Of a DNA stretch of 22,969 nucleotides, positions 1-8,401 are shown piece by piece; the first letter of the stretch is position 1; every line of letters begins with the position of its first letter. The notes beneath the pieces are model-generated. The model ran no database searches. It was not told where the DNA came from and saw only the letters and a program-made list of their open reading frames with translations. This DNA is from Chloroflexota bacterium (GTDB lineage Bacteria > Chloroflexota > UBA5177 > JANWHV01). Both the position numbers and the translations under genes were made by a program. The stretch is from NCBI GenBank assembly GCA_025924845.1, contig JAICHN010000023.1, forward strand, positions 1 to 22,969, given 5' to 3'.

Positions 1-956
1 ACGACATCATCCGCACCTGGGACTTTTACACGATCGCCCGGAACCTGCTCCGGGGCGACGGCATCCCCTGGCGCGACCTGGTCATTGCCGGCCATGCCCA
101 AGATCCAGCCGGCAAAAAGCTCAGCAAATCGAAGCTGAAGGGCGCCGACGATCCGAGCGCGTTAATCGAACGCTGGTCCGCCGACGCAGTGCGCTACTGG
201 ACGGCCGGAGCGCGCAACGGCGCCGACACCATCCTCGCCGAGGATGCCTTCCGCCAGGGCGCTCGCCTGGTGACCAAGCTCTGGAACGCGGCGCGCTTTA
301 TCGCCATGCACGCCCCGGCCCAGCCCGATCGGCCGCAGGCGGCACCGACCCTGACCGATCGCCTTCTCCTCCATCAACTGGGCCGCGTGGTGGAGCAGGC
401 TACGGAAGCCCTGGACAGCTACGAATTGTTCACGGCGCGGTCGGCGGTGGAACGCTTCTTTTGGTCCGATCTCTGCGACACCTACCTTGAGCTAGTCAAA
501 CGGCGCCTCACCGCCGATGAAGAATCGGCCGGATACCACGCTGCTGTCCAAACCCTGCGCCGTACCTTTTTGGTGACGCTCAAGCTGTTCGCGCCTTTCC
601 TGCCCCATGTGACGGAAGCGATCTATCTTCGCGACTTTGCTCAGGAAGAGGGCGCCGCCTCCATTCACCTCGCCGGCTGGCCGGTCGGCGCCGCCTGTCC
701 CGCCGACCCGGAGGCCGCGCACGCAGGCGCGGCGATGAGCACCGTGGTTGATGCCGTGCGGCACTGGAAGGCGGAGCATAAGCTCAGCGTGGGCGCTCCC
801 CTTGCTCGCCTGGCGATCGGCGGCCGGCCTCAACAGTTGACCTGGTTGGCGGCGATGACCGAGGATCTCGGCAGTATCACGCGCGCCGCGGAAATCCGCT
901 TGGTGGCCGGAGATTCGCTTACCGTGACGATAAACGAAGCGGTGGCGGATGGGTAG
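1..956 (+). CDS. valS: Valyl-tRNA synthetase, C-terminal part (5' truncated by window edge)
   Basis: This is the 3' portion of a class I aminoacyl-tRNA synthetase that charges tRNA-Val in the cytoplasm. The reading frame is open from base 3 to the TAG at 954-956. Visible are the DIIRTWDFYTIARNLL segment, a KMSKS loop in the variant form KKLSKSK (about 114-134), RYWTAGARNGADT and VTKLWNAARF, followed by an anticodon-binding helical domain. These segments resemble ValRS more than IleRS. The protein ends about 45 residues after the VRHWKAEHKL stretch, and I see no heptad-rich C-terminal coiled coil of the kind found in typical bacterial ValRS; a short C-end is more usual in archaeal-type enzymes. 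It converges with the GGDEF/EAL gene, with only 29 bases between the two stops. ValRS is likely from motif wording; the N-terminal catalytic half lies outside the window. Confidence 0.9.
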   Translation, partial: DIIRTWDFYTIARNLLRGDGIPWRDLVIAGHAQDPAGKKLSKSKLKGADDPSALIERWSADAVRYWTAGARNGADTILAEDAFRQGARLVTKLWNAARFIAMHAPAQPDRPQAAPTLTDRLLLHQLGRVVEQATEALDSYELFTARSAVERFFWSDLCDTYLELVKRRLTADEESAGYHAAVQTLRRTFLVTLKLFAPFLPHVTEAIYLRDFAQEEGAASIHLAGWPVGAACPADPEAAHAGAAMSTVVDAVRHWKAEHKLSVGAPLARLAIGGRPQQLTWLAAMTEDLGSITRAAEIRLVAGDSLTVTINEAVADG

Positions 957-985
957 CACGGGGTGGTGTCCTGGGGGCGCGGCGG

Positions 986-3490
986 CTACGCCGGTGCCGC
1001 GCAGCCGCCGCGTAGCGGTGTGGATCTTGAATCCGCCTCGTCACGCGAGGTCGAGTACTCATGCAGCCACCGCCCCAGCGCCTCGGCTGGGAGCGGACGA
1101 CTCAGGAAGTAGCCCTGGACCACATCGCACCCCAGGTCCGTCAGCCGCGCAAGGGCGGCCTGGGTCTCGACTCCTTCGGCCACGACGCGTAGCCCCAGGC
1201 TGTGGGCCAGGCCAATGGTCGAGGCCACAATCACTTCATCGTGCGGATCCTCCAGGAGGTGCTGCATGAAGCTCCGGTCCACCTTGAGCCCATCCACCGG
1301 CAGCCGTTTCAAGTAGCCCAAGGAGGAGTAGCCGGTGCCGAAGTCGTCGATCTCTAGACGGACGCCCAGATCGTGCAGCCCGATCAGCACGTCCCGTGCC
1401 CGCGGTGGGTCGGTCATCAGGCTGCTCTCCGTGATCTCCAGGGTCAGATCGGTGGGGGCCACCTCGAAGCGCCGCAGCAGGCGGGCCACCACCTCGGGGA
1501 AGTGCGGATCCTGGAGACTGCGCGTGGACAGGTTGGCGGCAACGGAGAGCGGCCGTGCCGTCTCGCGCCAGGCTCTTGCCTGGGTCAGTGCGGTCAGGAG
1601 TACCCACTCGGTTAGGGAGGCGATCAGCCCAGTCTGCTCAGCCAGGGGGATGAACTCGTCCGGCGGGATAAACCCATGCTCGGGGTGGGTCCAGCGCAGC
1701 AGCGCCTCAACCCCGCATACCTGCATGGTAGCGATCGCGACCTTGGGCTGATAGTGGAGGGACAATTCTTCGTCCAGGATGGCCCGGCGCAGATCGCGCA
1801 TCAACGCCAGACGCCGCACCGTATGCAGGTCGAGGGCCGGCTCATAGACTGCTACCCCGCTCTGGGCCCGTTTGGCGATGTACATGGCCACGTCCGCATG
1901 CTGCAGGAGCATTTCGGCCTCAGTCCCATGCTCTGGATACACCGCGACGCCGACGCTCGCGCCCAGGTCGAGGAGGTGTAGCCCGACTTCAAACGGCGTG
2001 ACCAGGCTCTGCAGGATTAGCCGTGCGACGACGAGCGCGGCGGCGGCATCGGCGGCCGGCAAGACGATGGCGAATTCATCCCCGCCCAGGCGGGCCAGGG
2101 TTTCAGTCGCCCCAAGCGCCTGCTGCAAGCGGCCGGCGACCTGGCGCAGCAAGATATCACCGACCTGGTGCCCAAGGGTATCGTTGACCTCCTTGAAGCG
2201 GTCGAGATCGACGAGCATGAGGCTGAGGGACTGGGCGGTAGCGTGGGCCGTCCGCAGGTTGTCGGTGAGGAGGTCACCCAACCGTACACGGTTCGGGAGG
2301 CCGGTCAGGCTGTCGTGTAACGCCTGATGCCGTAGCGCCTCCTCGGCCCGCTTGCGATCCGTGAGATCCTGCACCTGAGCGATGAAGTAGAGCGGGTACC
2401 CATCCGCGTGCCGCACCAGCGAGACGGAGAGCAGCGCCCAGACGTGGGTGCCATTCTTGCGGATGTAGCGCTTCTCCAACTGGTAGGTGGCGATCTCGCC
2501 CGCGAGCACCCGCCGCGCATAGTCCAGACCGAGGTTGAGGTCGTCAGGGTGGGTGATGTCCTGAAAGGTGCGGGCCAGCAATTCTTCCGCGTCATAGCCG
2601 ACCAGCGCGCACAGCGCGGGGTTGACCCGCAGCCAGCGGCCGTCGGGCGCCACCAACGCCAGGCCAATCGGCGCTTGCTCCTCCACCTGCCGGAAACGCT
2701 GCTCGCTCTCCCGCAGCGCCGCCTCCGTCGCCTTGCGCTCGGTGATGTCGCTGGAGACACCCACAAAGCCGATCAAAGCACCATGCTCGTCGTAGATGGG
2801 CGAGTCTGACACCCACGCCGGGAAGGTGCTTCCATCGCGACGCTGAACCTGGAACTCCCCGGACCAACTATCGCCGGCCCGCAACCGGGCCATGATCGCT
2901 TCGGCCTGCTCGAGCGCCGTCGCGTTCGGAATGAGCATGCCGGCGCTATGACCCAGCACATCCGCTGCCACCCAGCCGTAGAGCACTTCCGCGAAACGAT
3001 TCCAGTAGATAATGGTGCCGGCCAGGTCGATAGCGATCACCGCCTGCTCGACGGAATCCAACAGCCGGGCCTGTAAGCGGAGAGATTGCTCCGCCTTCTC
3101 CTGCGCCGCGCGCAACCGCCGCGTGGCCAGGATCTGCCGTACCGCCTCCACGAGTCGGCCCAGCCGATCCTTGAGCAGGTAGTCCGCAGCTCCCTGCCGC
3201 ATGCATTCAACGGCCACCTCATCGCTGACGGTGCCGGAGACGACGATCAGCGGCAGGTCCAACTGCCGCTGTCGAAGCAGGGTGAGCGCGGTCAGAGCAT
3301 TGAAGGAGGGTAAAGTGTAGTCGCAGATAATGAGGTCCCAATCCTGCCGAGTGAGGGCGACGGTCAGTGTTTCGGCCGTCGTTACACGCTCATAAGCGAG
3401 ATTGGGAAACCCCCGCTGCAGGATCCGGATAAGGAAGGCTGCATCGCGAGGCGAGTCCTCCACGAGTAGGAGTCGGAGTGGTGCGCTCAT
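986..3490 (-). CDS. Response regulator with PAS-PAS-GGDEF-EAL (cyclic-di-GMP synthase/phosphodiesterase)
   Basis: This 834-residue cytoplasmic protein combines a receiver with both cyclic-di-GMP enzymes. The receiver (1-120) has acidic E11/D12, the phospho-acceptor D57, S85 and K107. PAS domains follow at about 140-255 and 265-385, each ending in a DIT/DLT linker. The diguanylate cyclase domain (about 390-550) has an intact GGDEF at 469-473. The phosphodiesterase domain (about 560-815) retains EALLRW (595-600), N653, E685, D715/D716 in DDFGTG, K736, E772/E775 and Q792, so both halves look catalytically complete. The residues before GGDEF (ATETLARL) do not contain the RxxD product-inhibition site. 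No membrane segment is seen, so input should come from a sensor kinase and PAS ligands; no kinase gene is adjacent. The ATG start has an AAGGA site at 3497-3501, six bases upstream. Domain assignment is secure; the net activity is not predictable from sequence. Confidence 0.95.
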   Translation of the reverse strand: MSAPLRLLLVEDSPRDAAFLIRILQRGFPNLAYERVTTAETLTVALTRQDWDLIICDYTLPSFNALTALTLLRQRQLDLPLIVVSGTVSDEVAVECMRQGAADYLLKDRLGRLVEAVRQILATRRLRAAQEKAEQSLRLQARLLDSVEQAVIAIDLAGTIIYWNRFAEVLYGWVAADVLGHSAGMLIPNATALEQAEAIMARLRAGDSWSGEFQVQRRDGSTFPAWVSDSPIYDEHGALIGFVGVSSDITERKATEAALRESEQRFRQVEEQAPIGLALVAPDGRWLRVNPALCALVGYDAEELLARTFQDITHPDDLNLGLDYARRVLAGEIATYQLEKRYIRKNGTHVWALLSVSLVRHADGYPLYFIAQVQDLTDRKRAEEALRHQALHDSLTGLPNRVRLGDLLTDNLRTAHATAQSLSLMLVDLDRFKEVNDTLGHQVGDILLRQVAGRLQQALGATETLARLGGDEFAIVLPAADAAAALVVARLILQSLVTPFEVGLHLLDLGASVGVAVYPEHGTEAEMLLQHADVAMYIAKRAQSGVAVYEPALDLHTVRRLALMRDLRRAILDEELSLHYQPKVAIATMQVCGVEALLRWTHPEHGFIPPDEFIPLAEQTGLIASLTEWVLLTALTQARAWRETARPLSVAANLSTRSLQDPHFPEVVARLLRRFEVAPTDLTLEITESSLMTDPPRARDVLIGLHDLGVRLEIDDFGTGYSSLGYLKRLPVDGLKVDRSFMQHLLEDPHDEVIVASTIGLAHSLGLRVVAEGVETQAALARLTDLGCDVVQGYFLSRPLPAEALGRWLHEYSTSRDEADSRSTPLRGGCAAPA

Positions 3491-3914
3491 TGCACGTCCT
3501 TATATGGCCGGCGTACGGTTCAGGGCCTATCTCTGCACAACACCAGCCGTCCGAAGGCTGCGTCGATCCAGGTAAAACCCGTCGGCCTTCACATAAAGCG
3601 ATTGGTCCACCATCGATGGCGCCTTGTTCAGTATGGCCCTGTGTTGCGTCATGGTGTGTACCAAATGAGAAGTAGCAATCGGTGCCGTAGGCACGGTGCA
3701 ACTTGTACTGCCTTAGCCGGCGACCTCGTGGTCAGCTCCCACACGAGCGTTTGCTATTGCCGGATGCCGGCTGTCAAGCCGCCGAGTCACCGGTACGCTT
3801 GATGGAGCTAGACCCGACCCTCCGGCCATTAGCATAGAACGCAACGCAATCTTGCGGCAATGACCCAATCGGAGTAGCCATGGGGTACGGCCTAATGAGG
3901 CCGCGGCCCGGGCA
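3491..3914. other. Intergenic stretch without a convincing gene
   Basis: These 424 bases separate the cyclic-di-GMP gene, transcribed leftward, from the 3' end of the small membrane protein gene. I see no RNA gene and no matching cyclic-di-GMP riboswitch core. Small inverted repeats occur at 3682-3694 (GTGCC/GGCAC, loop GTA) and 3725-3747 (CTCGTG/CACGAG). A 41-codon minus-strand ORF (3652 to 3527) has reasonable composition but no ribosome site. The promoter of the cyclic-di-GMP gene must lie here or further upstream, but no -35/-10 pair was convincing. Confidence 0.6.
3888..3903 (-). terminator. Short GC hairpin after the membrane-protein pair
   Basis: CGGCCT and AGGCCG form a perfect 6-bp stem with a 4-base loop, starting 11 bases beyond the stop codon of the 65-residue membrane protein. 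It could end the 4875-3915 transcript, but no T-run follows it on the minus strand, so it is at best a weak or factor-dependent terminator. Confidence 0.25.
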
Positions 3915-4112
3915 TCATCTATCTTTTGCCGCCTGCCACAGGCTCAGCGCCAAAAAGGCGACGACGGCCAGGGGAAGCAGCCACCACGCGGCAATGTGGG
4001 CATGGGCCAGGGCGGCGGTGACGATCAGGGCGGCGACCACGGCGGCGGCGATCCGCCAATCATCACCGATGACGAAGTCGTACCAGAAGAGAGCGATACC
4101 CTTGAGCGACAT
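3915..4112 (-). CDS. Small two-helix membrane protein (65 aa)
   Basis: This is a 65-residue protein of unknown function that begins MSLKGIALFWYDFVIGDD. Two hydrophobic helices follow, roughly residues 20-36 and 41-58, joined by a short AHAHIAAWW turn, with a basic QAAKDR tail. The frame stays open further upstream, but the ATG at 4112 is chosen because AAAGGA lies six bases before it and the start falls 10 bases after the stop of the larger upstream membrane gene. The two are therefore almost certainly co-transcribed, and this protein may be an accessory subunit of that transporter-like protein. The His-x-His between the helices could bind a metal, but that is speculation. Confidence 0.75.
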   Translation of the reverse strand: MSLKGIALFWYDFVIGDDWRIAAAVVAALIVTAALAHAHIAAWWLLPLAVVAFLALSLWQAAKDR

Positions 4113-4122
4113 GCTGATCCTT

Positions 4123-4875
4123 TCAGGCCGCCGCGGCGTGGATGTCCAGCGTTCGCTGCCGGCTAAGCGCCCGCACCAAGGTGAGGGAAACGACGACGTA
4201 GAAGGCGAGTACGCCCAGGATAGCGGCATCGCTTGGTCCGGGCCAGGTCACGCCCGCCCCTTCAGCGGACCAGAAGGTGCCAAACGAGGTGAGCATCAGA
4301 CCGACCACGAATTTTAGCGTGTTTTCCGGTACGCGACTGAGCGGTGCATGGATCGCTACCCCCAGCGCGACAACCAGCACCAGAGCGGCCACGGCGCCGA
4401 GCGCCGCCAGGCCCACCTGATGCGAGGTGGCGCCGAAGGTGATCACGATGAAGGCGACCTCCAGTCCTTCCAGCAGTACTCCCTTGAAGCAAAGGGTAAA
4501 GGCATACCAATCCAATCCGGCTCGGATGTCCTTGCCCTGAGCGCGGGCCGCCTCAGCCTGGCGCGCGAAAATCGCCGCCTCGTCGTGTAGCGCCTTGTAG
4601 CCCGAGGCACGCAGGATTGCCTTTCGCAGCCATTGCAAGCCGAAGACCAGCAGCAGCGCCCCAACCACCAGGCGCAGGCTGTCGATGGGAATCAGGGTCA
4701 GGGCGGGACCGAGCGCCGCGCAAATCGCCGCCAGCGCCACCAGGGCCGCGGCGACTCCGATGAATGAGGAGCGCCAACCCCTCGTGACGCCCGCCGCAAG
4801 GACGATGGTGAGCGCCTCCACCATCTCGACGGTTGAGGCCAGGAAGCTGGCCGCGAACAGGAACCATCCACTCAT
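4123..4875 (-). CDS. Internally duplicated integral membrane protein (COG4280-like), putative transporter
   Basis: This 250-residue protein has about six hydrophobic segments and appears built from two homologous three-helix halves. Half one (about 13-86) starts with STVEMVEALTIVLAAG and ends LVVGALLLVFGLQWLRKA; half two (about 132-205) starts VLLEGLEVAFIVITFG and ends FVVGLMLTSFGTFWSAEG. Each repeat opens with a helix carrying an acidic ExxE pair (E17/E20 and E136/E139), joined by a charged, probably soluble linker at about 90-122. Two-fold 3+3 architecture with acidic helix motifs is a hallmark of cation transporter families such as GDT1/TMEM165 and LysE; the FTR1 iron permease motif REGLE is similar in wording. 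I recognise it as the uncharacterised COG4280 type. The substrate is unknown. The start is the ATG at 4875, where a GGGAG lies somewhat far upstream. It forms an operon with the 65-residue protein downstream. Confidence 0.8.
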   Translation of the reverse strand: MSGWFLFAASFLASTVEMVEALTIVLAAGVTRGWRSSFIGVAAALVALAAICAALGPALTLIPIDSLRLVVGALLLVFGLQWLRKAILRASGYKALHDEAAIFARQAEAARAQGKDIRAGLDWYAFTLCFKGVLLEGLEVAFIVITFGATSHQVGLAALGAVAALVLVVALGVAIHAPLSRVPENTLKFVVGLMLTSFGTFWSAEGAGVTWPGPSDAAILGVLAFYVVVSLTLVRALSRQRTLDIHAAAA

Positions 4876-5072
4876 CTTCGGCCGGCACTCCCGTCTACAT
4901 GGGTCGTCTGTGTTGCTACTGCAATACTACCATTTGGCGGAGGGTGAAGGGATAGCGGAAGCGCGGCGATGATATTGACGAGCTTGCCGGCGCCGGGGTT
5001 TTCGCGGGATTCCGCTTTCCGACAGCGGCCCACGTGAGTATGCATCAACATAGTAGGGAAACCGCGCGGGTG

Positions 5073-5954
5073 CTACGGCAACACCACCTCGCGCAGGATC
5101 TCGGCGCGTCCGGGATCCTGCTCCTCGCCCGCCATCCGTTTCAGCTCGACGATCAGGTCGTCGCGGCGCGCCGCCCGCATGGCCAGCACGACATAATGGA
5201 AGAGGTTGGGCAGGCGGGGTCGGGCCAATAGCTCACGCAGCGCGGGCAGGCAGATAGCGCGGGCCGGGTGCGCCAGGAGCAAGTCGCCAAGACCCACCAG
5301 CACGATTTCGTCTTCCATAGCCTCGTACCGCGCGATGAGGGCCGGGAGCAGCGTGGTCGGCAACGTGGAAAGGTGACGGAGGCAATTTGCCGTCACTTCA
5401 GGCTGGCCGGCCTGTGGTTGGTACAGGTAGGCATAGAGGGGAAGCGTCTGGTCCTGCGATCCGAGCAGCGCCGCCGCCGCGACCGCCGGCTCACCCGACA
5501 TCCGCGAGGTATGCTCGTCCACCAGTAAGCGCACGGCGTTGTACGCCGCCAACACCGGATCCACCTCGTTCAGGGCAACCAGTGCGGCGGCGCGCAGTCC
5601 CGCCGCCACCTCGGAGCGACCGGGCGGCAGGAATTCGTAGGTGCCGATCGCCTGTTCGAGGAGGGTGCGATCCGCCGGCATCACCACGACGCGCAGGGCG
5701 CGCAGGAGCGCCGAGCGTATGTAGCAGCCGCTATCTCGGCGACCGACATCGCTGAGGCACGCTTGGTAGCGCGCCAGTATGGCGCTGCGCAGCGCGGCAT
5801 CGGGCGCCTCCGCGAGTTCTTCCAGTACCGCTTCCAGGGCGCCGGGCACGCTCGCGGAACTGACCATCCGCAAGGCCAGGGCGCGCCGCTCTGGTGAGCC
5901 GGCCGGGAGCGCGCGCAGTTGCAGGCTATCGTCCGGCGGCACCCGTTTGGGCAT
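5073..5954 (-). CDS. Helical-repeat (HEAT-like) protein of unknown function
   Basis: This is a 293-residue, Leu/Ala-rich, apparently all-alpha protein without signal peptide or membrane helices. Successive amphipathic helix pairs, such as EAVLEELAEAPDAALRSAI, IRSALLRALRVV, AAGLRAAALVALNEVDP, TTLLPALIARYEAM and LLAHPARAICLPALRELL, resemble a HEAT/ARM-type scaffold, but I cannot assign it to a named family. The ATG at 5954 is preferred over one 57 bases upstream because GTGAGG precedes it by about six bases and the extra residues look untypical. It lies 93 bases downstream of ligA on the same strand and could share its transcript. Scaffold or regulatory binding is the natural guess; no catalytic motif is visible. 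Confidence 0.7.
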   Translation of the reverse strand: MPKRVPPDDSLQLRALPAGSPERRALALRMVSSASVPGALEAVLEELAEAPDAALRSAILARYQACLSDVGRRDSGCYIRSALLRALRVVVMPADRTLLEQAIGTYEFLPPGRSEVAAGLRAAALVALNEVDPVLAAYNAVRLLVDEHTSRMSGEPAVAAAALLGSQDQTLPLYAYLYQPQAGQPEVTANCLRHLSTLPTTLLPALIARYEAMEDEIVLVGLGDLLLAHPARAICLPALRELLARPRLPNLFHYVVLAMRAARRDDLIVELKRMAGEEQDPGRAEILREVVLP

Positions 5955-6047
5955 CAATAACCTCACAATTACGATAAGCCACGCCCGGCCGCAGCCGTTC
6001 GTACCTGCCATGCGAACGCATTCGCAGGCTCCTAGACGAAGAAAACA

Positions 6048-8213
6048 CTATGGCTCCCCATTCTCCACCAGCGCGTGAAGGTCGCTCTCGCTCAGCGTCG
6101 CCACGCCATGTTTGACGGCCGCCTTCACCTTGCTCCCTCCCGGCTTTACGCCCGCCACCAGAAAGGTTGTTTGACCGCTCACACCGCTGGAAACACTTCC
6201 ACCGTGCGCGCGAATCCATGCCTCCACATCCTCGCGGCTACCCATCTCCAATGAGCCGGTCACCACGAAGCTTTTCCCCGCGAGCGGCCCTTCCGCCGCT
6301 TGCGGAATGCTTTCGCGCTCCACCTGCACCCCAACCTCGGGCAATCTGGCCAGCCACGCGGCATTCGCGGTGAGGAAGGCGGCGAACGCGCCGGCGGTAG
6401 CGGACCCTATCCCGTGTAACGCGGTCAGGTCCGCCTCCAGCGTTCCCGCCGGCGCGGCGGATAGGGCGAGCAGATCGGTCAGGCTAAAATGCCGGGCTAT
6501 ACTCCGGCACTCCGGGTAGCCGACTCCCGGTACGCCAAGCGCGTGCAACACGGTGCCAAACGGTTTGGCCCGTGACGCGGCAATGCCCGCCGTCAGCTTC
6601 GCCGCCCGCACCGCCCCGTAAAGCTGACCGTTCGCCAGGGGCACCGCCGCCAGGTCGGCCGCGGTCAGGATATACAGATCGACCGGTGAATGCACGAGAT
6701 CCCCGCTGACCAGCGCCTCGATGATCTCGGTTCCCAGGCCTTCGATGTCCATGTTGTCTCGCGCCGCGAAATGGCTCAACGCCTTACGCAGCTTGGGGGG
6801 GCAGGCCGCGTTGCGGCACTCCAACACCTTTTCATTGCGCAGGAAGAGCGGCGCCCCACAACTCGGGCAGTGATCGGGAATCGGCAAGTCGGGGTCGGGC
6901 TCCTGTCCCGGGGCAAGGCGCAGCACTTTGGGAATGACGTCGCCGGCACGGGTTACCACGATGCACGCCCCAATGCCCGCGCCGAGCGAGCGGTAGAACG
7001 CGGCGTGATGCGCGGTATAATGGGTGACCTGCGCGCCGTCCATATCGATCGGATCGCAAATAAAGACCGGGGTCACCTGTCCGACCCGCCCCACTTGCCA
7101 CTGCACGCCGCGCACCGTCGCCTCATATTCCGCCCCCAGGCGTTTGTAGGCGATGGCCCATCGTGGCGTCTTCTCCGAAGCGCCGAGTCGGCGCTGCCAC
7201 TCACGATTGGCAACCTTGAGCACCAGGCCGTCCATGGCATAATCGGTGCCGTCCAGGGTGTCCAGTAGGTCGGCGATGGCGCGGCCCGTTTCCGTTGCGG
7301 GCTGGTCAAACGTTTCATCGGGGGCGGGGCCCTGACCGGCCAGGCGGTACTCGGGCACGGTAAATCCCCAGCCGGCCAGGCAGGCATCCACGTCCGGTTG
7401 AGTGGGAAGGCGATCGCTCAGTTCCCAGCCCTCAATGCTATAGGCAAGAAAGGTGATGCCGTGCGATCTCGCCCGGCTGATCCCGCCCGCCGCGGTCGAT
7501 TGGGCGCCGCTCTTTCGACGCAAATCGCCCGCCGCCGTATTCCGGGCGGTCGCCACGTCCTCACCGGCCGCGTGGAGGGCGGCGAATCGGGAGAGCGGCA
7601 GATACGCTTCGCCACGCACATAGATCGTACGTTCCCGCTCTCCGATCTCTTCCGGCACGCCGGTCAGGCCGCGCACGTTGTGGGTCACGTCCTCGCCCAC
7701 TTTGCCGTTGCCGCGGGTAAGCGCGCGCACTAGCCGGCCTCCCGCATACTGGAGGACCAGGGTGAGGCCATCAATCTTCGGTTCGATAGAGAGGACCAGG
7801 GCCTCCGGGCCGGCCAGCCCCAGGGTTCGGGCCGCCGATTCCTTAAAGCGATAGATCTCCTCCGCGCTGTAGGCTTTCTGCAGGGAGAGCGTCGGATAGA
7901 CGTGGGGCACGGATACGAGTTCGTCGCTCACCTCGCCCAGCACCTGGTGGGCCTGGCCGGTCAGCTGCTTGGCCAACTCGGCCAGGCGATCGTAACTGGC
8001 GTCGTCGATGAGTGGAGCATCCTCGTCATAGTACGCCGTATCCGCCGCGCTCAGCAGTTCGTCGATTTCCACCGGTTCGGCGGGTGCGCCGTTCAGGATC
8101 TCCGCCACGCGGGCCGCCACCGGCCGGCCCAGTTCCACACTCACGCCACCTTCCTCCTCGACACCGCGCTGATCAGCCTGGATCTCATCCATCACCTTAC
8201 CTATGGTCAGCAT
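6048..8213 (-). CDS. ligA: NAD-dependent DNA ligase (divergent LigA)
   Basis: This enzyme seals nicks in DNA using NAD+ during replication and repair. Counting from the ATG at 8213 it has 721 residues. In order: an Ia domain with YYDEDAPLIDDASYDRL (61-77), adenylation motif EPKIDG (nucleophile K146), RGE (200-202), DGLVLKV (K333), TPRWAIAYK (K357), an OB fold, a Cys4 zinc finger (C449, C452, C466, C471), helix-hairpin-helix repeats and a C-terminal BRCT domain (about 645-721). All catalytic residues are present, but several usually invariant stretches differ: NPRNAAAGSLRQ reads TARNTAAGDLRR, the AYKFP region reads AYKRLG, and the usual ATLHN reads THYTAHH. It may therefore be an extra paralogue rather than the only replicative ligase. 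An alternative ATG at 8192 has a nearby AGGTAAGG. It is divergent from the sulfotransferase gene, with 188 bases between the starts. Confidence 0.93.
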   Translation of the reverse strand: MLTIGKVMDEIQADQRGVEEEGGVSVELGRPVAARVAEILNGAPAEPVEIDELLSAADTAYYDEDAPLIDDASYDRLAELAKQLTGQAHQVLGEVSDELVSVPHVYPTLSLQKAYSAEEIYRFKESAARTLGLAGPEALVLSIEPKIDGLTLVLQYAGGRLVRALTRGNGKVGEDVTHNVRGLTGVPEEIGERERTIYVRGEAYLPLSRFAALHAAGEDVATARNTAAGDLRRKSGAQSTAAGGISRARSHGITFLAYSIEGWELSDRLPTQPDVDACLAGWGFTVPEYRLAGQGPAPDETFDQPATETGRAIADLLDTLDGTDYAMDGLVLKVANREWQRRLGASEKTPRWAIAYKRLGAEYEATVRGVQWQVGRVGQVTPVFICDPIDMDGAQVTHYTAHHAAFYRSLGAGIGACIVVTRAGDVIPKVLRLAPGQEPDPDLPIPDHCPSCGAPLFLRNEKVLECRNAACPPKLRKALSHFAARDNMDIEGLGTEIIEALVSGDLVHSPVDLYILTAADLAAVPLANGQLYGAVRAAKLTAGIAASRAKPFGTVLHALGVPGVGYPECRSIARHFSLTDLLALSAAPAGTLEADLTALHGIGSATAGAFAAFLTANAAWLARLPEVGVQVERESIPQAAEGPLAGKSFVVTGSLEMGSREDVEAWIRAHGGSVSSGVSGQTTFLVAGVKPGGSKVKAAVKHGVATLSESDLHALVENGEP

Positions 8214-8262
8214 AGCGCGCGGGCCGGATCGAAAAGAGGGAGGTGTGAACGAGTTATCAATA

Positions 8263-8291
8263 TTGACGCATGAGACCGTGCCTGTTAGCCT
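8263..8291 (+). promoter_or_regulatory. Candidate promoter for the sulfotransferase gene
   Basis: TTGACG at 8263-8268 is followed by 17 bases and a weak TAGCCT at 8286-8291, about 110 bases before the proposed ATG, in the divergent gap shared with ligA. The -35 box is good and the -10 box poor, so this is tentative. Confidence 0.3.
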
Positions 8292-8401
8292 CACCAAGGT
8301 TCCGTGTCCTGGCGATCCGGTGCTCGAGGCCGCTTCGCCTCGCGTCGGTTGTATTGACTGTGCCCCAGACCAGGGGCTTGTTTCGTCGATTGGGAGACCA
8401 C

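Noticed and set aside
3527..3652. 41-codon minus-strand ORF in the intergenic stretch
   Set aside because: The composition is plausible but there is no ribosome-binding site or recognisable similarity.
3491..3900. Cyclic-di-GMP riboswitch upstream of the GGDEF/EAL gene
   Set aside because: GACGCAGCC looked faintly similar, but the conserved core and tetraloop-receptor parts are missing on either strand.
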